DNA of 32,600 bases from a virus. Both the position numbers and the translations under genes were made by a program. Positions 13,712 through 21,863 of this stretch are shown here, piece after piece. The DNA lies in the IMG/VR virus record IMGVR_UViG_3300037502_001966, positions 1 to 32,600 of that record; one strand, given 5' to 3'. A model generated the notes under the pieces. It saw only the letters and a program-made list of their open reading frames with translations, was not told the DNA's origin and did no database searches. Each line of letters opens with the position of its first letter. The stretch's first letter is position 1.

Positions 13712-15052
13712 TTACACTGCTACCGCTTGTAAACCCAATTTAGCTTTCACGGCATTGAGAATATCGGATTGTGTCGCGTCTTTGCTGGTCAGAGCCTGTA
13801 TGACATCCTCATCTACTGTGCCGTCTGCGATAATGTGATGTACGATCACCGTGTCTGTCTGACCTTGACGATGCAAGCGCGCATTGGCTTGCTGGTATAG
13901 CTCTAGTGACCATGTCAAGCCAAACCATACGATGATGTGCCCGCCACTTTGCAGGTTGAGCCCATGACCGCATGACGCAGGGTGAGCGAGGGCGATCTTG
14001 ATCTTTCCCGCGTTCCAATCCTCTATATCTTTTTCGCCATCAAGTTTTTTGGCATCTGGGAATCGCTCCATAATGCGATCCGCATCATGCTTAAAGCTGT
14101 AAAATACTAGCAATGTTTGCTCGCTGTGGAGTTCGGCGATCTCGTCCAACGCGTCAAGTTTAGCGTCATGAATCACTTTTACTCCGTCCTCCGTGTAGAT
14201 CGCGCCGTTTGCGACTTGCAACGCCTTGATCGCCATCGCTGTATCGATGTCATCTCCCACTGACCGCGCGTCTCTGACGATGTCGCGCAATGCGGTGTGC
14301 GCTTTTTTGTCTAGTTGCACTGATATGCGATTGTCGATGCGATCTCCAAGCAAGTTGTAGTCACTAGCGCGCATGGATACGACACTGGGGGCAATGGCGC
14401 GTGTGATGTCTTCTTTTGCATTTTTGCGAGGCGACCATTGATGGAATCTTCCTTCCGTAAAATATTTATGCCTGAATGTCCACTCGTTTTTGCCTAGAGT
14501 CTTGCCATTATCGATGAGATACATTTGCGACCATAGATCTAGTAGTCCGTTGCTTGCAGGCGTTCCAGTGAGCCCATAAAAGCGTTTAATTTTATGCCGT
14601 ACGCTTTTCAGTGCCTTAAATCTTTGTGACTTTGAACACTTGAAGCTACTAAGTTCATCGACCACTAGCGTGTCAAAATCCCATTCCATTTTATTTGATT
14701 CATAAAATTGTACAAGCCATTTAATGTTTTCGCGGTTAATTACGTAAAGATCCGCTTTTTGAGATAACGCCTTTTCGCGCTGCGATGAAGATCCTAAAAT
14801 TTTAGATACTAAAAGATGCTCGGTGTGAGTCCATTTCTGCGCTTCTTGCGCCCATGTACACTGTGCTACGCGCAACGGGGCGATGATCAATACTTTCTGC
14901 ACTTGTTTAGTGTCGATAAGTTTAACTAGCGCCGATAATGTCGTGACCGTTTTGCCAAGACCCATCTCAAGGAAAAGACCTAACTCTGTGTTTTTTTCGA
15001 TCAACTCTTGCGCGTGCAACTGATAATCGTGCGGTGCGAATTTTTTTGCCAT
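13712..15052 (-). CDS. SNF2-family DNA helicase/translocase
   Basis: This 446-residue superfamily 2 ATPase is of the phage SNF2 type. Near the N-terminus it has the Q-motif-like HDYQLHAQE and Walker A LEMGLGKT (residues ~28-36). VLIIAPLRVAQCTW is motif Ia, LVVDELSSFK is the DEXX box, and YGLTGTPASNGLLDLWSQMY is motif III. The C-terminal RecA domain carries LLVFYSFKHDADRI, ALAHPASCGHGLNLQ and QANARLHRQGQTDTV (motif VI with the Arg finger). Start at the ATG at 15052, ten bases after GGAG; an upstream TTG at 15061 sits on the Shine-Dalgarno. Family members lie in phage replication modules and are thought to remodel protein-DNA or replication-fork structures. Behind its own early promoter. Confidence 0.92.
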   Translation of the reverse strand: MAKKFAPHDYQLHAQELIEKNTELGLFLEMGLGKTVTTLSALVKLIDTKQVQKVLIIAPLRVAQCTWAQEAQKWTHTEHLLVSKILGSSSQREKALSQKADLYVINRENIKWLVQFYESNKMEWDFDTLVVDELSSFKCSKSQRFKALKSVRHKIKRFYGLTGTPASNGLLDLWSQMYLIDNGKTLGKNEWTFRHKYFTEGRFHQWSPRKNAKEDITRAIAPSVVSMRASDYNLLGDRIDNRISVQLDKKAHTALRDIVRDARSVGDDIDTAMAIKALQVANGAIYTEDGVKVIHDAKLDALDEIAELHSEQTLLVFYSFKHDADRIMERFPDAKKLDGEKDIEDWNAGKIKIALAHPASCGHGLNLQSGGHIIVWFGLTWSLELYQQANARLHRQGQTDTVIVHHIIADGTVDEDVIQALTSKDATQSDILNAVKAKLGLQAVAV

Positions 15053-15095
15053 GTGAATCAATCTCCTTTTTTTATCAACTCTTGTCTATATATAG

Positions 15096-15124
15096 ATCAT
15101 ATCATATCGGACAATGATTGTCAA
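15096..15124 (-). promoter_or_regulatory. Early promoter P3 with operator dyad
   Basis: TTGACA (15119-15124), a 17-base spacer, then TATGAT (15096-15101): a near-perfect sigma-A promoter for the SNF2 gene. The sequence GACAATCATTGTC, a perfect 13-base dyad with a one-base centre, overlaps the -35 and spacer. The -10 lies within tandem ATATG repeats. Confidence 0.8.
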
Positions 15125-15142
15125 CACCTTCTTTAAAAATTT

Positions 15143-15430
15143 TTGTTCCGTTTATGTTCCAGTCGTGTTCCAATGGCGTTCCAATAGTACAAGTGTTTAA
15201 ATTCCAGTATATATAAGGCTTTTCAAACTTAAGAATAGACGTGTTCCAGTTGTTCCAATAAATTCCCTATATAGCTGGAAATATATAATATATATTCTAT
15301 ACTATTTATACTATTCTACTGGAACAGTGGAACAGTATATATAATATATAGATAATATAAGGATTTTCAACATTTAACCTAGTGGAACATTCACTGGAAC
15401 AGTACTGGAACACTGGAACAGTAAAGGTGC
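15143..15430. repeat. Iteron element IR-L, inverted copy of 25005-25277
   Basis: This non-coding stretch holds 12 GTTCC/GGAAC boxes. GTTCC begins at 15145, 15156, 15167, 15178, 15243 and 15252; GGAAC at 15321, 15329, 15384, 15396, 15407 and 15415. The first four are exactly 11 bp apart, one helical turn. Several boxes extend to ACTG-GAA-CAGT, itself a dyad (for example 15318-15328). Between the arrays lie AT-rich runs and two copies of a TGAAAAGCCTTATAT-like block. The reverse complement aligns end to end with 25005-25277, with 72 identical bases (15206-15277 against 25153-25224). It lies between the primase terminator and the SNF2 promoter, so neither operon should read through it. Iterons plus AT-rich DNA suggest an origin or protein-binding array. 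Confidence 0.9.
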
Positions 15431-15436
15431 TGAAAC

Positions 15437-15462
15437 AAAAAAAGAGCCTTTTTTGGCTCTTT
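15437..15462 (-). terminator. Rho-independent terminator after the primase gene
   Basis: Eight-bp perfect stem AAAGAGCC / GGCTCTTT with an A6 loop and more T after it on the minus strand, 13 bases beyond the primase stop. It ends the main early transcript just before iteron element IR-L. The plus strand could also terminate weakly here. Confidence 0.88.
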
Positions 15463-15474
15463 CTCCCAGCGCAC

Positions 15475-17859
15475 TCACACACACGAAAAGCCGTTGACGT
15501 GCCCGTACTCTGCTCCGATGCGCTTTTTTGCGTTTTTCCATCCTAAAAATTTAAGACTATTACGTATTTCTATCGCCCGATCTTTCGGCGGCGTGATGCT
15601 TAACTCGCAAAAGCATTCGCGCCATATCTCTATTACCGAGATAAACTGTCGTTTGTGCAGGTGATCTGGCTGTGGCGACCTCATACGCCGTACCCGATCA
15701 TCCACTGACAGCATGTACCAGTGATCCGAGATCGGACGGCTCAAAAACTCCTTAATAACAGAAACGAGTTCAGGCTCGGCTGTATGTGCACTTTGTGTTT
15801 CGCGCGCCACCGTGTCAAGATCTTGCGGCAAGTACAGCGGCTCTCCCGCTCGATAGTAGCTTACAGCCTCTGCCCATATCTGACCCACGGTGTAGTCGTC
15901 GAGGTCAAAAACGCTTTTCGCGCTTTTTTCGCCGCAAGCAATTGGCAAAAAACGTCTATTGCCCGTAGGATCGGACAGAAACGAAAAGTCATTAGTGGTA
16001 GCAATAAAAATATTTTGCCTTGGGAAGTCCATTTCGCGCCTTGCGTACTTAGGTCTGTATCTGTCGACCTGTTTACTCAAAAACATTTTAACTACATTTA
16101 TCCTCGCGCGCTCTTTTGCACTCATTTCGGCAATCTCCACGATCCACGTACCGCGCAACGCCATCATTGCAGGCTCACCCTCAAGGCTGACCAGACTATC
16201 ACTATACCAAGATCTCCCAAGCTTGCGCAAAAAAGTAGACTTGCCAATGCCTTGCGCACCGAGCAGCGACACAACGGAGTCGTACTTGCACCCTGCGTCA
16301 TACGCCCTTGCAACCCCTGCGCATAGCATTTTACGCGTCACCGCTCTAGTATACGGAGTGTCGCACGCGCCGAGATAGTCGATCAACGCTGTATCAACTC
16401 TTTTTACGCCATCCCAGTTTAATGCCGATAAATAATCTTGTATTGGGTGATATTTTATTTCGCTGACTATTTTTTCCACCGCGATATCGAGCTTCTCCCG
16501 ACAATAAACACTATATATACGCTCTATATACCCCGCAAGAAGCTTATCGTCTGCGTCCGTCCATGATAGGCTGTGACGATCCCATGGCAACGACTTTTTG
16601 CCATAAATTGATTGATCAAATGAATTATATACAATATTGCCTTTCAAGTTCGGGTCATTTTTTAGTATTAAGTAAAAATTCTCAACACTCTTAACTATTG
16701 CGCCCGTTTTACCGTCGCGAGCTAGATCGTGTATCCAAGACAGGTCACTACTAGAGGTGTCCGATGTCGCCGCCTCTTCGGCGCGCATGACGAGCGGGTC
16801 AGACTCACATAGCAGTGCCATGCGTGCAGTACTGGCTCGATGATGTACAGGCGCGGTATAGTCATCATCGGATCCGTATAAGTGCGTGCGCACAAGGTCA
16901 TAAGCGTTGACCGCATGTCCTGTGCCTACAGGATCGCTAGCATGGTGGCTGTAACATAGATTCGCATCATTAAATACATACAACCCACCTGCGGTTGATC
17001 CATCAATGTACGTATACCGATCACCACTACTACCGTGCGGTGTATATATGTGCGGTAAAAACTTTTCTATCGCCTCATGAATTGTGTACGCTCTGCAAAA
17101 TTGACCTATTAAACCACTTTTGTTTTCAGGACCAACATTTTGTACGGCGGAAGTTTTTTCGCGTGTTTTTTGCTTGATAATATCGTTTGTTTTACCCTTT
17201 ACACCACTAGTCATCAATATGCTTTGATACTCGCGCAAATAATCATCGGCGCATAAAAAGTTGCCGTCATAAAATTTTACGAAATATTCCCCGTCAATGC
17301 TGCATGATGGAAAGTACATTAACCTTTCATACTCAAAAGTTTTTGTATCAAAAAATTCCGCACCTATTTTATGCGCTAAATATCTAGCGACGATATTATA
17401 CTCGCCCTTGCTCACGGGTCGGTCCACGGGCACGATGATACGGTATCGCCCACTAGATCGCATATGCTTGCGAGTCGTATGCACGATGGCACATACACCA
17501 TGCAGTCGCTCACTCACCAGACTCATGATATCCACGCCGCCTGCATGGTCAACGTCAAGTGTAACGATCTGCCGATCCACTACCGCTCCGACTTGCCTTA
17601 CGCCTCCTGTGCATACTCCCCCGACATATCCACCAACGTCTTTCAACTCATCCTGCTTTTCTTTTGGCATGGTTAAATATTCCGCTACAGTTTCAGGCGT
17701 ACGCGTTGGCTCTGAAAAACGTTTACAAAATCCTTCCCACGTGTCGCGTTCGTTGATCCAATAAGTTGTTCGCCGCGCAAAGTTTTTGCCGCTATGTGCG
17801 AAACTGATCAAGGCTTTTATGCCCTGATCAGTTCCTTTCGTGCTAATAATATTTTCCAT
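15475..17859 (-). CDS. Primase / VapE-type replicative helicase
   Basis: This 794-residue two-part replication protein has an N-terminal primase-polymerase-like domain, with catalytic acids in LDVDHAGG (Asp102, Asp104) and the strand RYRIIVPVDRPVS near 138-150. From about residue 450 comes the virulence-associated-E helicase domain (NWDGVKRVDT, SLLGAQGIGKST), with Walker A at 534-542. WIVEIAE at 572-578 is Walker B-like, ATTND at ~620-624 is sensor 1 and NRRF at 634-637 an Arg finger. It probably opens the origin, unwinds and primes DNA for the host polymerase, since no phage polymerase is seen. Start at the ATG at 17859 with GGAGG six bases upstream. The stop is followed by a strong terminator and iteron element IR-L. 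Confidence 0.92.
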   Translation of the reverse strand: MENIISTKGTDQGIKALISFAHSGKNFARRTTYWINERDTWEGFCKRFSEPTRTPETVAEYLTMPKEKQDELKDVGGYVGGVCTGGVRQVGAVVDRQIVTLDVDHAGGVDIMSLVSERLHGVCAIVHTTRKHMRSSGRYRIIVPVDRPVSKGEYNIVARYLAHKIGAEFFDTKTFEYERLMYFPSCSIDGEYFVKFYDGNFLCADDYLREYQSILMTSGVKGKTNDIIKQKTREKTSAVQNVGPENKSGLIGQFCRAYTIHEAIEKFLPHIYTPHGSSGDRYTYIDGSTAGGLYVFNDANLCYSHHASDPVGTGHAVNAYDLVRTHLYGSDDDYTAPVHHRASTARMALLCESDPLVMRAEEAATSDTSSSDLSWIHDLARDGKTGAIVKSVENFYLILKNDPNLKGNIVYNSFDQSIYGKKSLPWDRHSLSWTDADDKLLAGYIERIYSVYCREKLDIAVEKIVSEIKYHPIQDYLSALNWDGVKRVDTALIDYLGACDTPYTRAVTRKMLCAGVARAYDAGCKYDSVVSLLGAQGIGKSTFLRKLGRSWYSDSLVSLEGEPAMMALRGTWIVEIAEMSAKERARINVVKMFLSKQVDRYRPKYARREMDFPRQNIFIATTNDFSFLSDPTGNRRFLPIACGEKSAKSVFDLDDYTVGQIWAEAVSYYRAGEPLYLPQDLDTVARETQSAHTAEPELVSVIKEFLSRPISDHWYMLSVDDRVRRMRSPQPDHLHKRQFISVIEIWRECFCELSITPPKDRAIEIRNSLKFLGWKNAKKRIGAEYGHVNGFSCV

Positions 17860-17869
17860 TGTGTACCTC

Positions 17870-18106
17870 CTAGAATACTAGCATATGCTCGCATACTCCG
17901 AGATCTTTCGCCTGCGAAATTATTTGTTGTTTTAACTCTTCAAAAGTACCGCATTCATCTGTCCATATCCAATCCCCGTTTTTGTCGTAGTACCCAAAAG
18001 GTGTTGGATCGGCTTCGGCGTATAAAATGTGCATTTCATCTTGCACAAAAACTCTCACCATCATAGCATCAGTCGATCCATTCCCGAAATAACTTACTTT
18101 TTCCAC
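17870..18106 (-). CDS. Small early protein, unknown function
   Basis: About 78 residues from the GTG at 18106, chosen because GGAG lies eight bases upstream; a GTG at 18115 is too close to that site. The protein is acidic and aromatic, with strands such as MVRVFVQDEMHILYAEADPT and GYYDKNGDWIWTDECGTF, then a C-terminal helix. It has its own early-type promoter and a hairpin leader, and ends ten bases before the primase start, so it may be the first cistron of a primase transcript. No family is recognised. Candidates include a replication accessory or a host-directed protein. Confidence 0.7.
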   Translation of the reverse strand: MEKVSYFGNGSTDAMMVRVFVQDEMHILYAEADPTPFGYYDKNGDWIWTDECGTFEELKQQIISQAKDLGVCEHMLVF

Positions 18107-18130
18107 TTTTACCACTCCATTTTTTGTATT

Positions 18131-18151
18131 CGGTAAGGCATTCCCTTACCG
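18131..18151 (-). promoter_or_regulatory. Leader hairpin downstream of early promoter P4
   Basis: Perfect 8-bp stem CGGTAAGG / CCTTACCG with a five-base loop. It starts close to the expected transcription start of P4 and lies 24 bases ahead of the start codon. It is not followed by T, so it is not a terminator; mRNA stabilisation or a regulator site is likelier. Confidence 0.6.
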
Positions 18152-18158
18152 TGATACT

Positions 18159-18187
18159 ATCATATCATATATGACAGACCAATGCAA
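18159..18187 (-). promoter_or_regulatory. Early promoter P4
   Basis: TTGCAT (18182-18187), 17 bases, TATGAT (18159-18164). The spacer holds CTGTCATATATGA, so the TGTC box and -10 surround match the other early promoters while the -35 is weaker. It would drive the small protein and probably the primase. Confidence 0.7.
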
Positions 18188-18218
18188 GTGGTTATACAAC
18201 TTTTTTTGAATTTTTTTT

Positions 18219-18416
18219 TTAGCTATTTAGTTTGTTAAATTTTAGCGTTTCGTGTTGATCGATTGCGTTGCTCAAAAGATGAGTAATTGCTTGCGTTTTC
18301 GTTACGTAGTGCAAATCATCCTTAATGCTGTCAATCTTTTTTAACATATTCTCCGACACCACGACAGAGATCCTCGTGCGTGTCCGTCCGCTTTTTACAT
18401 GCTTAGGCTCATTCAT
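18219..18416 (-). CDS. Ribbon-helix-helix DNA-binding protein
   Basis: This is a 65-residue CopG/Arc-like protein. The N-terminal strand TRTRISVVVSENMLKKIDSI, a helix ending at about residue 36, then TKTQAITHLLSNAIDQH gives the ribbon-helix-helix order; such proteins bind DNA as dimers through the strand. The ATG at 18416 has GGAGG eight bases upstream. It is the only clear sequence-specific regulator encoded by the phage, so it is the leading candidate to bind the TGTC-containing early promoters or the GGAAC iterons. That link is an inference. Confidence 0.8.
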   Translation of the reverse strand: MNEPKHVKSGRTRTRISVVVSENMLKKIDSIKDDLHYVTKTQAITHLLSNAIDQHETLKFNKLNS

Positions 18417-18419
18417 TTT

Positions 18420-18818
18420 TTATTCCTCCAATTTATATATTGTTAGTTCTAGACGTGGATTTTTTTTGTCGATAAAAAAGTTATTCACCCTTGGTAAACA
18501 GTAGTAGTCATTACTATATACGCCGCCATCCTCTAGTACATCGCATAATAACTTTAAGCAATTATTCGTATCGCGAATCCTTTTATCCTTAAAATAAAAC
18601 GTCATTTCGACCACTGTTTTCGCCGACAATGTTTCCCAACCTTGAATATAAACCTCATTTATGATTTTTTCAGTGGCATCCTCACACCACGCACGAGCAG
18701 ACGGGCGCATGAATCGCCCATAACTTTTGGATCGCGTTATATAAGCTGAGTTAACACTTGGCGGTATTGACAGTGTTATATACAATGTTTTATTTTGCAT
18801 CGTCTTGAGCCACTGCAT
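18420..18818 (-). CDS. RusA-like Holliday junction resolvase
   Basis: Up to 132 residues. The N-terminal IPPSVNSAY and the RDTNNCLKLLCDVLEDGGVY segment are diagnostic of the RusA family, whose paired Asp residues bind Mg and cut branched DNA as a dimer. Here Asp residues occur in RDTNN and in LCDVLEDGG. It probably resolves recombination intermediates and branched replication products before packaging. Start could be the ATG at 18818, inside DUF3310, or the ATG at 18800; neither has a good Shine-Dalgarno, so coupling to the upstream gene is likely. It overlaps DUF3310 by up to 29 bases. Confidence 0.87.
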   Translation of the reverse strand: MQWLKTMQNKTLYITLSIPPSVNSAYITRSKSYGRFMRPSARAWCEDATEKIINEVYIQGWETLSAKTVVEMTFYFKDKRIRDTNNCLKLLCDVLEDGGVYSNDYYCLPRVNNFFIDKKNPRLELTIYKLEE

Positions 18819-19002
18819 CGCGGTACATGCCTAAGTAATCAATCGCTTTATTTATATCATCAATCTTCGATCCCTTATGCTCGTGACGGCATAAATATTT
18901 TATGACGTTTCCTATTAAAAAGCCTTTGTACTGCTCTCTGGACAATTTAGCCTTAATAATATTTAGTGTTTCTAATCCGCCGACTTTATAGTACTCGCTC
19001 AT
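18790..19002 (-). CDS. DUF3310 protein (nucleotide-metabolism-associated)
   Basis: This 70-residue protein contains YKGFLIGNVIKYLCRHEHKG, then KAIDYLGMY, the DUF3310 signature found across phages, often beside nucleotide metabolism genes. The start is placed at the ATG at 19002, which overlaps the RNR stop as ATGA. A longer frame from 19029 is possible but less natural, and GGAGG upstream is shared with the RNR tail. Placement directly after the ribonucleotide reductase supports a nucleotide-related role; the exact activity is not established. Confidence 0.82.
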   Translation of the reverse strand: MSEYYKVGGLETLNIIKAKLSREQYKGFLIGNVIKYLCRHEHKGSKIDDINKAIDYLGMYRDAVAQDDAK

Positions 19003-21143
19003 CGTATTGGACACGCTCCTCCCTCGCATGATTCGTTGCCTACGTCAATAATTCCTTTGTCGTACTTTTGCAATAGTTTTGCATCAAATTTTTTCATTGA
19101 CGATTTCAATAATTCATATTCTTCTTTGCTACATTCTTCATACGGCGCGAGCGGGTACGTACCGCCATCATCTGCCAAAAATGATATGCCGATGTAATCA
19201 TTCCACATATTAAGTAATTGATTAGGCAAGTCAACCCATTCACTTGGTTTAACATGTATCGTGTTGGATGTGTTATGATCTGTGTATTTCTCTTGAAACA
19301 TCTTATATATATATAATTGTTCTTTTGCATCAACATTCTTTTTATGCCGTTGCGCGGGCGAATTTACGGGGAAGTCGATCACAAGAGTTGTCGCAGACTC
19401 CATCTCTTGCCCAACCTCTGGGTGCACGCGCCACCCCAAATCAAGAGCCATGCGCGCCAGCGGATCGTGCGAATTGATGCGTATGCGCCGTATAAAATAT
19501 TCGCTATGCGAAAAGTGGATACCGCTAGACACCCCTCCTGCCACTATAGACAGTGTTCCTTCTGGCTTGACTGTCGTAACAAGCAAGGGTCTGTTAACAC
19601 CAAGAAATGTCGCATAGTCACTTGCTGTGTCGTTTGCAGTATTTCTTAGCATCAATAATATATCTTGCAACTCATGCCAGTTGTATCCTGCGTCCTGCAC
19701 ACCTGTGATACTACACCCTAGCAATCTATCGCGTTGTTGAATTTTATCCCAATGGGGGAGTTCCAGTTGCGCGAGCGTCATTCGCAGCCCTGCTCGTGCG
19801 GACAAACTTTGCGCGAGTTTTAACTCTTCCAAGTTTTCCCAATCGGCTGATAAATTTATTGTGGTTAAGTTACAAACGCCGTAGCTGTCTAGCAATATTT
19901 CTGCGCACGGATTAAGACCTTTGACATTAGGTCTGCGCTTTTCTGCCGCTGCTAGGTTTATAAACCCCGGCTCTCCCTCTAGTTTCATGATCAAACATAA
20001 TAACTCCATCACATTTTCGCTCGGTTTATCATTAAATGCAATAGAGTTATTACTCATGCGCCGATGATGCAAGTGCGTTTTGCACATTGGATCAACGAGT
20101 AATGCGTCTACGACCTTGTGGTCAACGCCTCTGATCGTGTTCATTTTATCTTTGATTTTCTTTAGCAAACTTAACCCTTCATCGCCCCAGATACCGTTGA
20201 TTCCGAATTTTGCAAAAATGCTTTCCCAGTCGTCCGAGTCGCACAAAAATATTTCTGCAGTCCGCCTAACCCCTCCGCACACTACGTTGTTGCCGATGAG
20301 ATTGCCGATGTCTAGAACATGTACAGGTCTTACTTGCCCATCAATCGGCTTAATAGTCGTTGTATCTAACTCTCCACGCAACATACTTTCAATGCCTTTA
20401 AACATCTGCATTAATGGCTCGTGCCCGCTCGCTGTTCCGCCGAAGGTCAGCAAGCGCTCCCCTTTTGGGCGAATATTGTCGTAAATGATATTAAGTGTTT
20501 TTACTTTTCCCTCTATTAAAATGTTGATAAAGCTGTTGAATGATTGTACCCATCCTTCTTTACTATCGCCGACAATTATTGTTGCAAAATTTTCACTTTG
20601 CTCTGTCGAACCTTCGACTCCGTTTTCGCCGATAAATTTATAATCTTTGTGTATAATATTTTCGGGCAAAAACAATTTATGCAACTTTGACGCGTTTTGT
20701 TTAGTACATTTAAATCCTACGCCAGTTCCAATTAGCAATAAATAAAACAAGTCACCTAAATCTTTCCAACTCTTTACGTCAACAAATGCACAATTGAAGT
20801 TTGACATAGGGTACTTTGCGCCTGCTTCAGTACCTCCTATCCATAGTGTTCTGCCGCTTAAAAATTGTTTGAGGTTAAACATGTTGTCGAATAATAATTC
20901 CGCCTCCTTCTTTAAATCGTTAAGACTTTCTGCTTTCTCGATACCTTTGTTGCTAAAATGTCTATATTCTAAACTAATGTTATACTCAACGGCTCTCGCG
21001 CATGTCTCCTTCCACGTTTCACGGCGACCCAAATTACTTAACCATCTTGAATATGTGCGGTAGTAAACAAACTCGCCAATCTCGGTCATATGCTCGGGAG
21101 CATCATTGTATTTGCTTAAAAATTCATCTGATAAAAATTTCAT
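18999..21143 (-). CDS. nrdJ: Adenosylcobalamin-dependent ribonucleoside-triphosphate reductase (class II)
   Basis: This 714-residue monomeric class II RNR makes dNTPs from NTPs using B12, so the host must supply or import cobalamin. Residues match the Lactobacillus leichmannii enzyme: Cys118 in NFNCAF and Cys424 in YGVCNLTTIN are the reducing pair, and Cys413 in LNPCAEI is the radical site. Cys706 and Cys711 in the C-terminal ESCEGGACP shuttle electrons from thioredoxin, with the same five-residue spacing. It also has VKPEGTLSIVAGGVSSGIHF near the C-terminal barrel. The start at 21143 has GAGGAG ten bases upstream. It needs no oxygen and no second subunit. All catalytic Cys residues are present. 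Confidence 0.95.
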   Translation of the reverse strand: MKFLSDEFLSKYNDAPEHMTEIGEFVYYRTYSRWLSNLGRRETWKETCARAVEYNISLEYRHFSNKGIEKAESLNDLKKEAELLFDNMFNLKQFLSGRTLWIGGTEAGAKYPMSNFNCAFVDVKSWKDLGDLFYLLLIGTGVGFKCTKQNASKLHKLFLPENIIHKDYKFIGENGVEGSTEQSENFATIIVGDSKEGWVQSFNSFINILIEGKVKTLNIIYDNIRPKGERLLTFGGTASGHEPLMQMFKGIESMLRGELDTTTIKPIDGQVRPVHVLDIGNLIGNNVVCGGVRRTAEIFLCDSDDWESIFAKFGINGIWGDEGLSLLKKIKDKMNTIRGVDHKVVDALLVDPMCKTHLHHRRMSNNSIAFNDKPSENVMELLCLIMKLEGEPGFINLAAAEKRRPNVKGLNPCAEILLDSYGVCNLTTINLSADWENLEELKLAQSLSARAGLRMTLAQLELPHWDKIQQRDRLLGCSITGVQDAGYNWHELQDILLMLRNTANDTASDYATFLGVNRPLLVTTVKPEGTLSIVAGGVSSGIHFSHSEYFIRRIRINSHDPLARMALDLGWRVHPEVGQEMESATTLVIDFPVNSPAQRHKKNVDAKEQLYIYKMFQEKYTDHNTSNTIHVKPSEWVDLPNQLLNMWNDYIGISFLADDGGTYPLAPYEECSKEEYELLKSSMKKFDAKLLQKYDKGIIDVGNESCEGGACPIR

Positions 21144-21167
21144 TGGTAATTATCTCCTCTTTTTTTA

Positions 21168-21863
21168 TTACTCCCACATACTTTTAGTTTTGCCGTAATC
21201 GCCGATAATCTTATCAATAATGCGCGTTCCTTCCTCCGTTTTTTTGAGTTTGCGATATGCGTGCATCCAATCGGTTGCGGTATGCCCAAAAAATTCTTCC
21301 GCAACACTCCACAATTCGGAGTCAAACTCTTTGCACAAGTTAAACATTTCAACAACCGCAGCCCTTGTCGCCCCTTGCGCCCCCTTGCTCCACAACCGTT
21401 GCGGGAATACTGCTTGAATTAATGTCGCAAAATTAAACTGTAGCACGAATTCGTTCATATGCGCGCCACATGGCATCGCAGATCGCGCAACTTGCGGAGA
21501 CTCTGTTTCTGCCAATGAACGGTATAATTTATAAGCGGCATTCACTGCATCATGCACCGTGTCAGGGTATTTCATCTTGTCAAGCGGTAGAGAGTACCCG
21601 TCACTCACTTTTGCGCGATTTCCGCACGCCACACGCATGTTACGAGTGGTATATGTCGTTAAATGGTCGTACACTTCCTTTGTAACCCCATTAAACATAA
21701 ACTCCACAAACTCTCCGCGAAAGATCTCTAGTGTATGCCCCATGCGCAATATGCTTAGTGGTCTGCGAACATTGTCGTGGTCTTTTTTGCCTAAATAAAT
21801 CGCCGCATTGCGCGCTAAATTTAAACGCTTTGGATCTGTGTATCGCACAATATCAATCATCAT
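21168..21863 (-). CDS. thyX: ThyX-like flavin-dependent thymidylate synthase, divergent
   Basis: About 231 residues. Order and spacing match ThyX: a GHTLEIFRGEFVEFMF strand-helix, then TTRNMRVACGNRAKVSDGY where the RHR-x-x-S-x-N-E-x-S-x-R-Y motif should be. The C-terminal SPQVARSAMPCGAHMNEFVL and GAQGATRAAVVEM parts match ThyX PREVARIVLP-like and AQWEIRE-like regions. Only part of the ThyX motif survives, so binding of flavin or dUMP may be altered or the alignment may shift. If active it would make dTMP from dUMP, fitting the adjacent RNR. Start is taken at the ATG at 21863, since an upstream ATG at 21875 sits on the Shine-Dalgarno. It overlaps the preceding gene by 11 bases. Confidence 0.7.
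   Translation of the reverse strand: MMIDIVRYTDPKRLNLARNAAIYLGKKDHDNVRRPLSILRMGHTLEIFRGEFVEFMFNGVTKEVYDHLTTYTTRNMRVACGNRAKVSDGYSLPLDKMKYPDTVHDAVNAAYKLYRSLAETESPQVARSAMPCGAHMNEFVLQFNFATLIQAVFPQRLWSKGAQGATRAAVVEMFNLCKEFDSELWSVAEEFFGHTATDWMHAYRKLKKTEEGTRIIDKIIGDYGKTKSMWE

Noticed and set aside
15143-15430. LexA/SOS boxes in the GTTCC-rich element
   Set aside because: Bacillota LexA needs GAAC-N4-GTTC in one site. Here GTTCC and GGAAC boxes occur as separated same-direction groups, so the arrays do not form LexA boxes.
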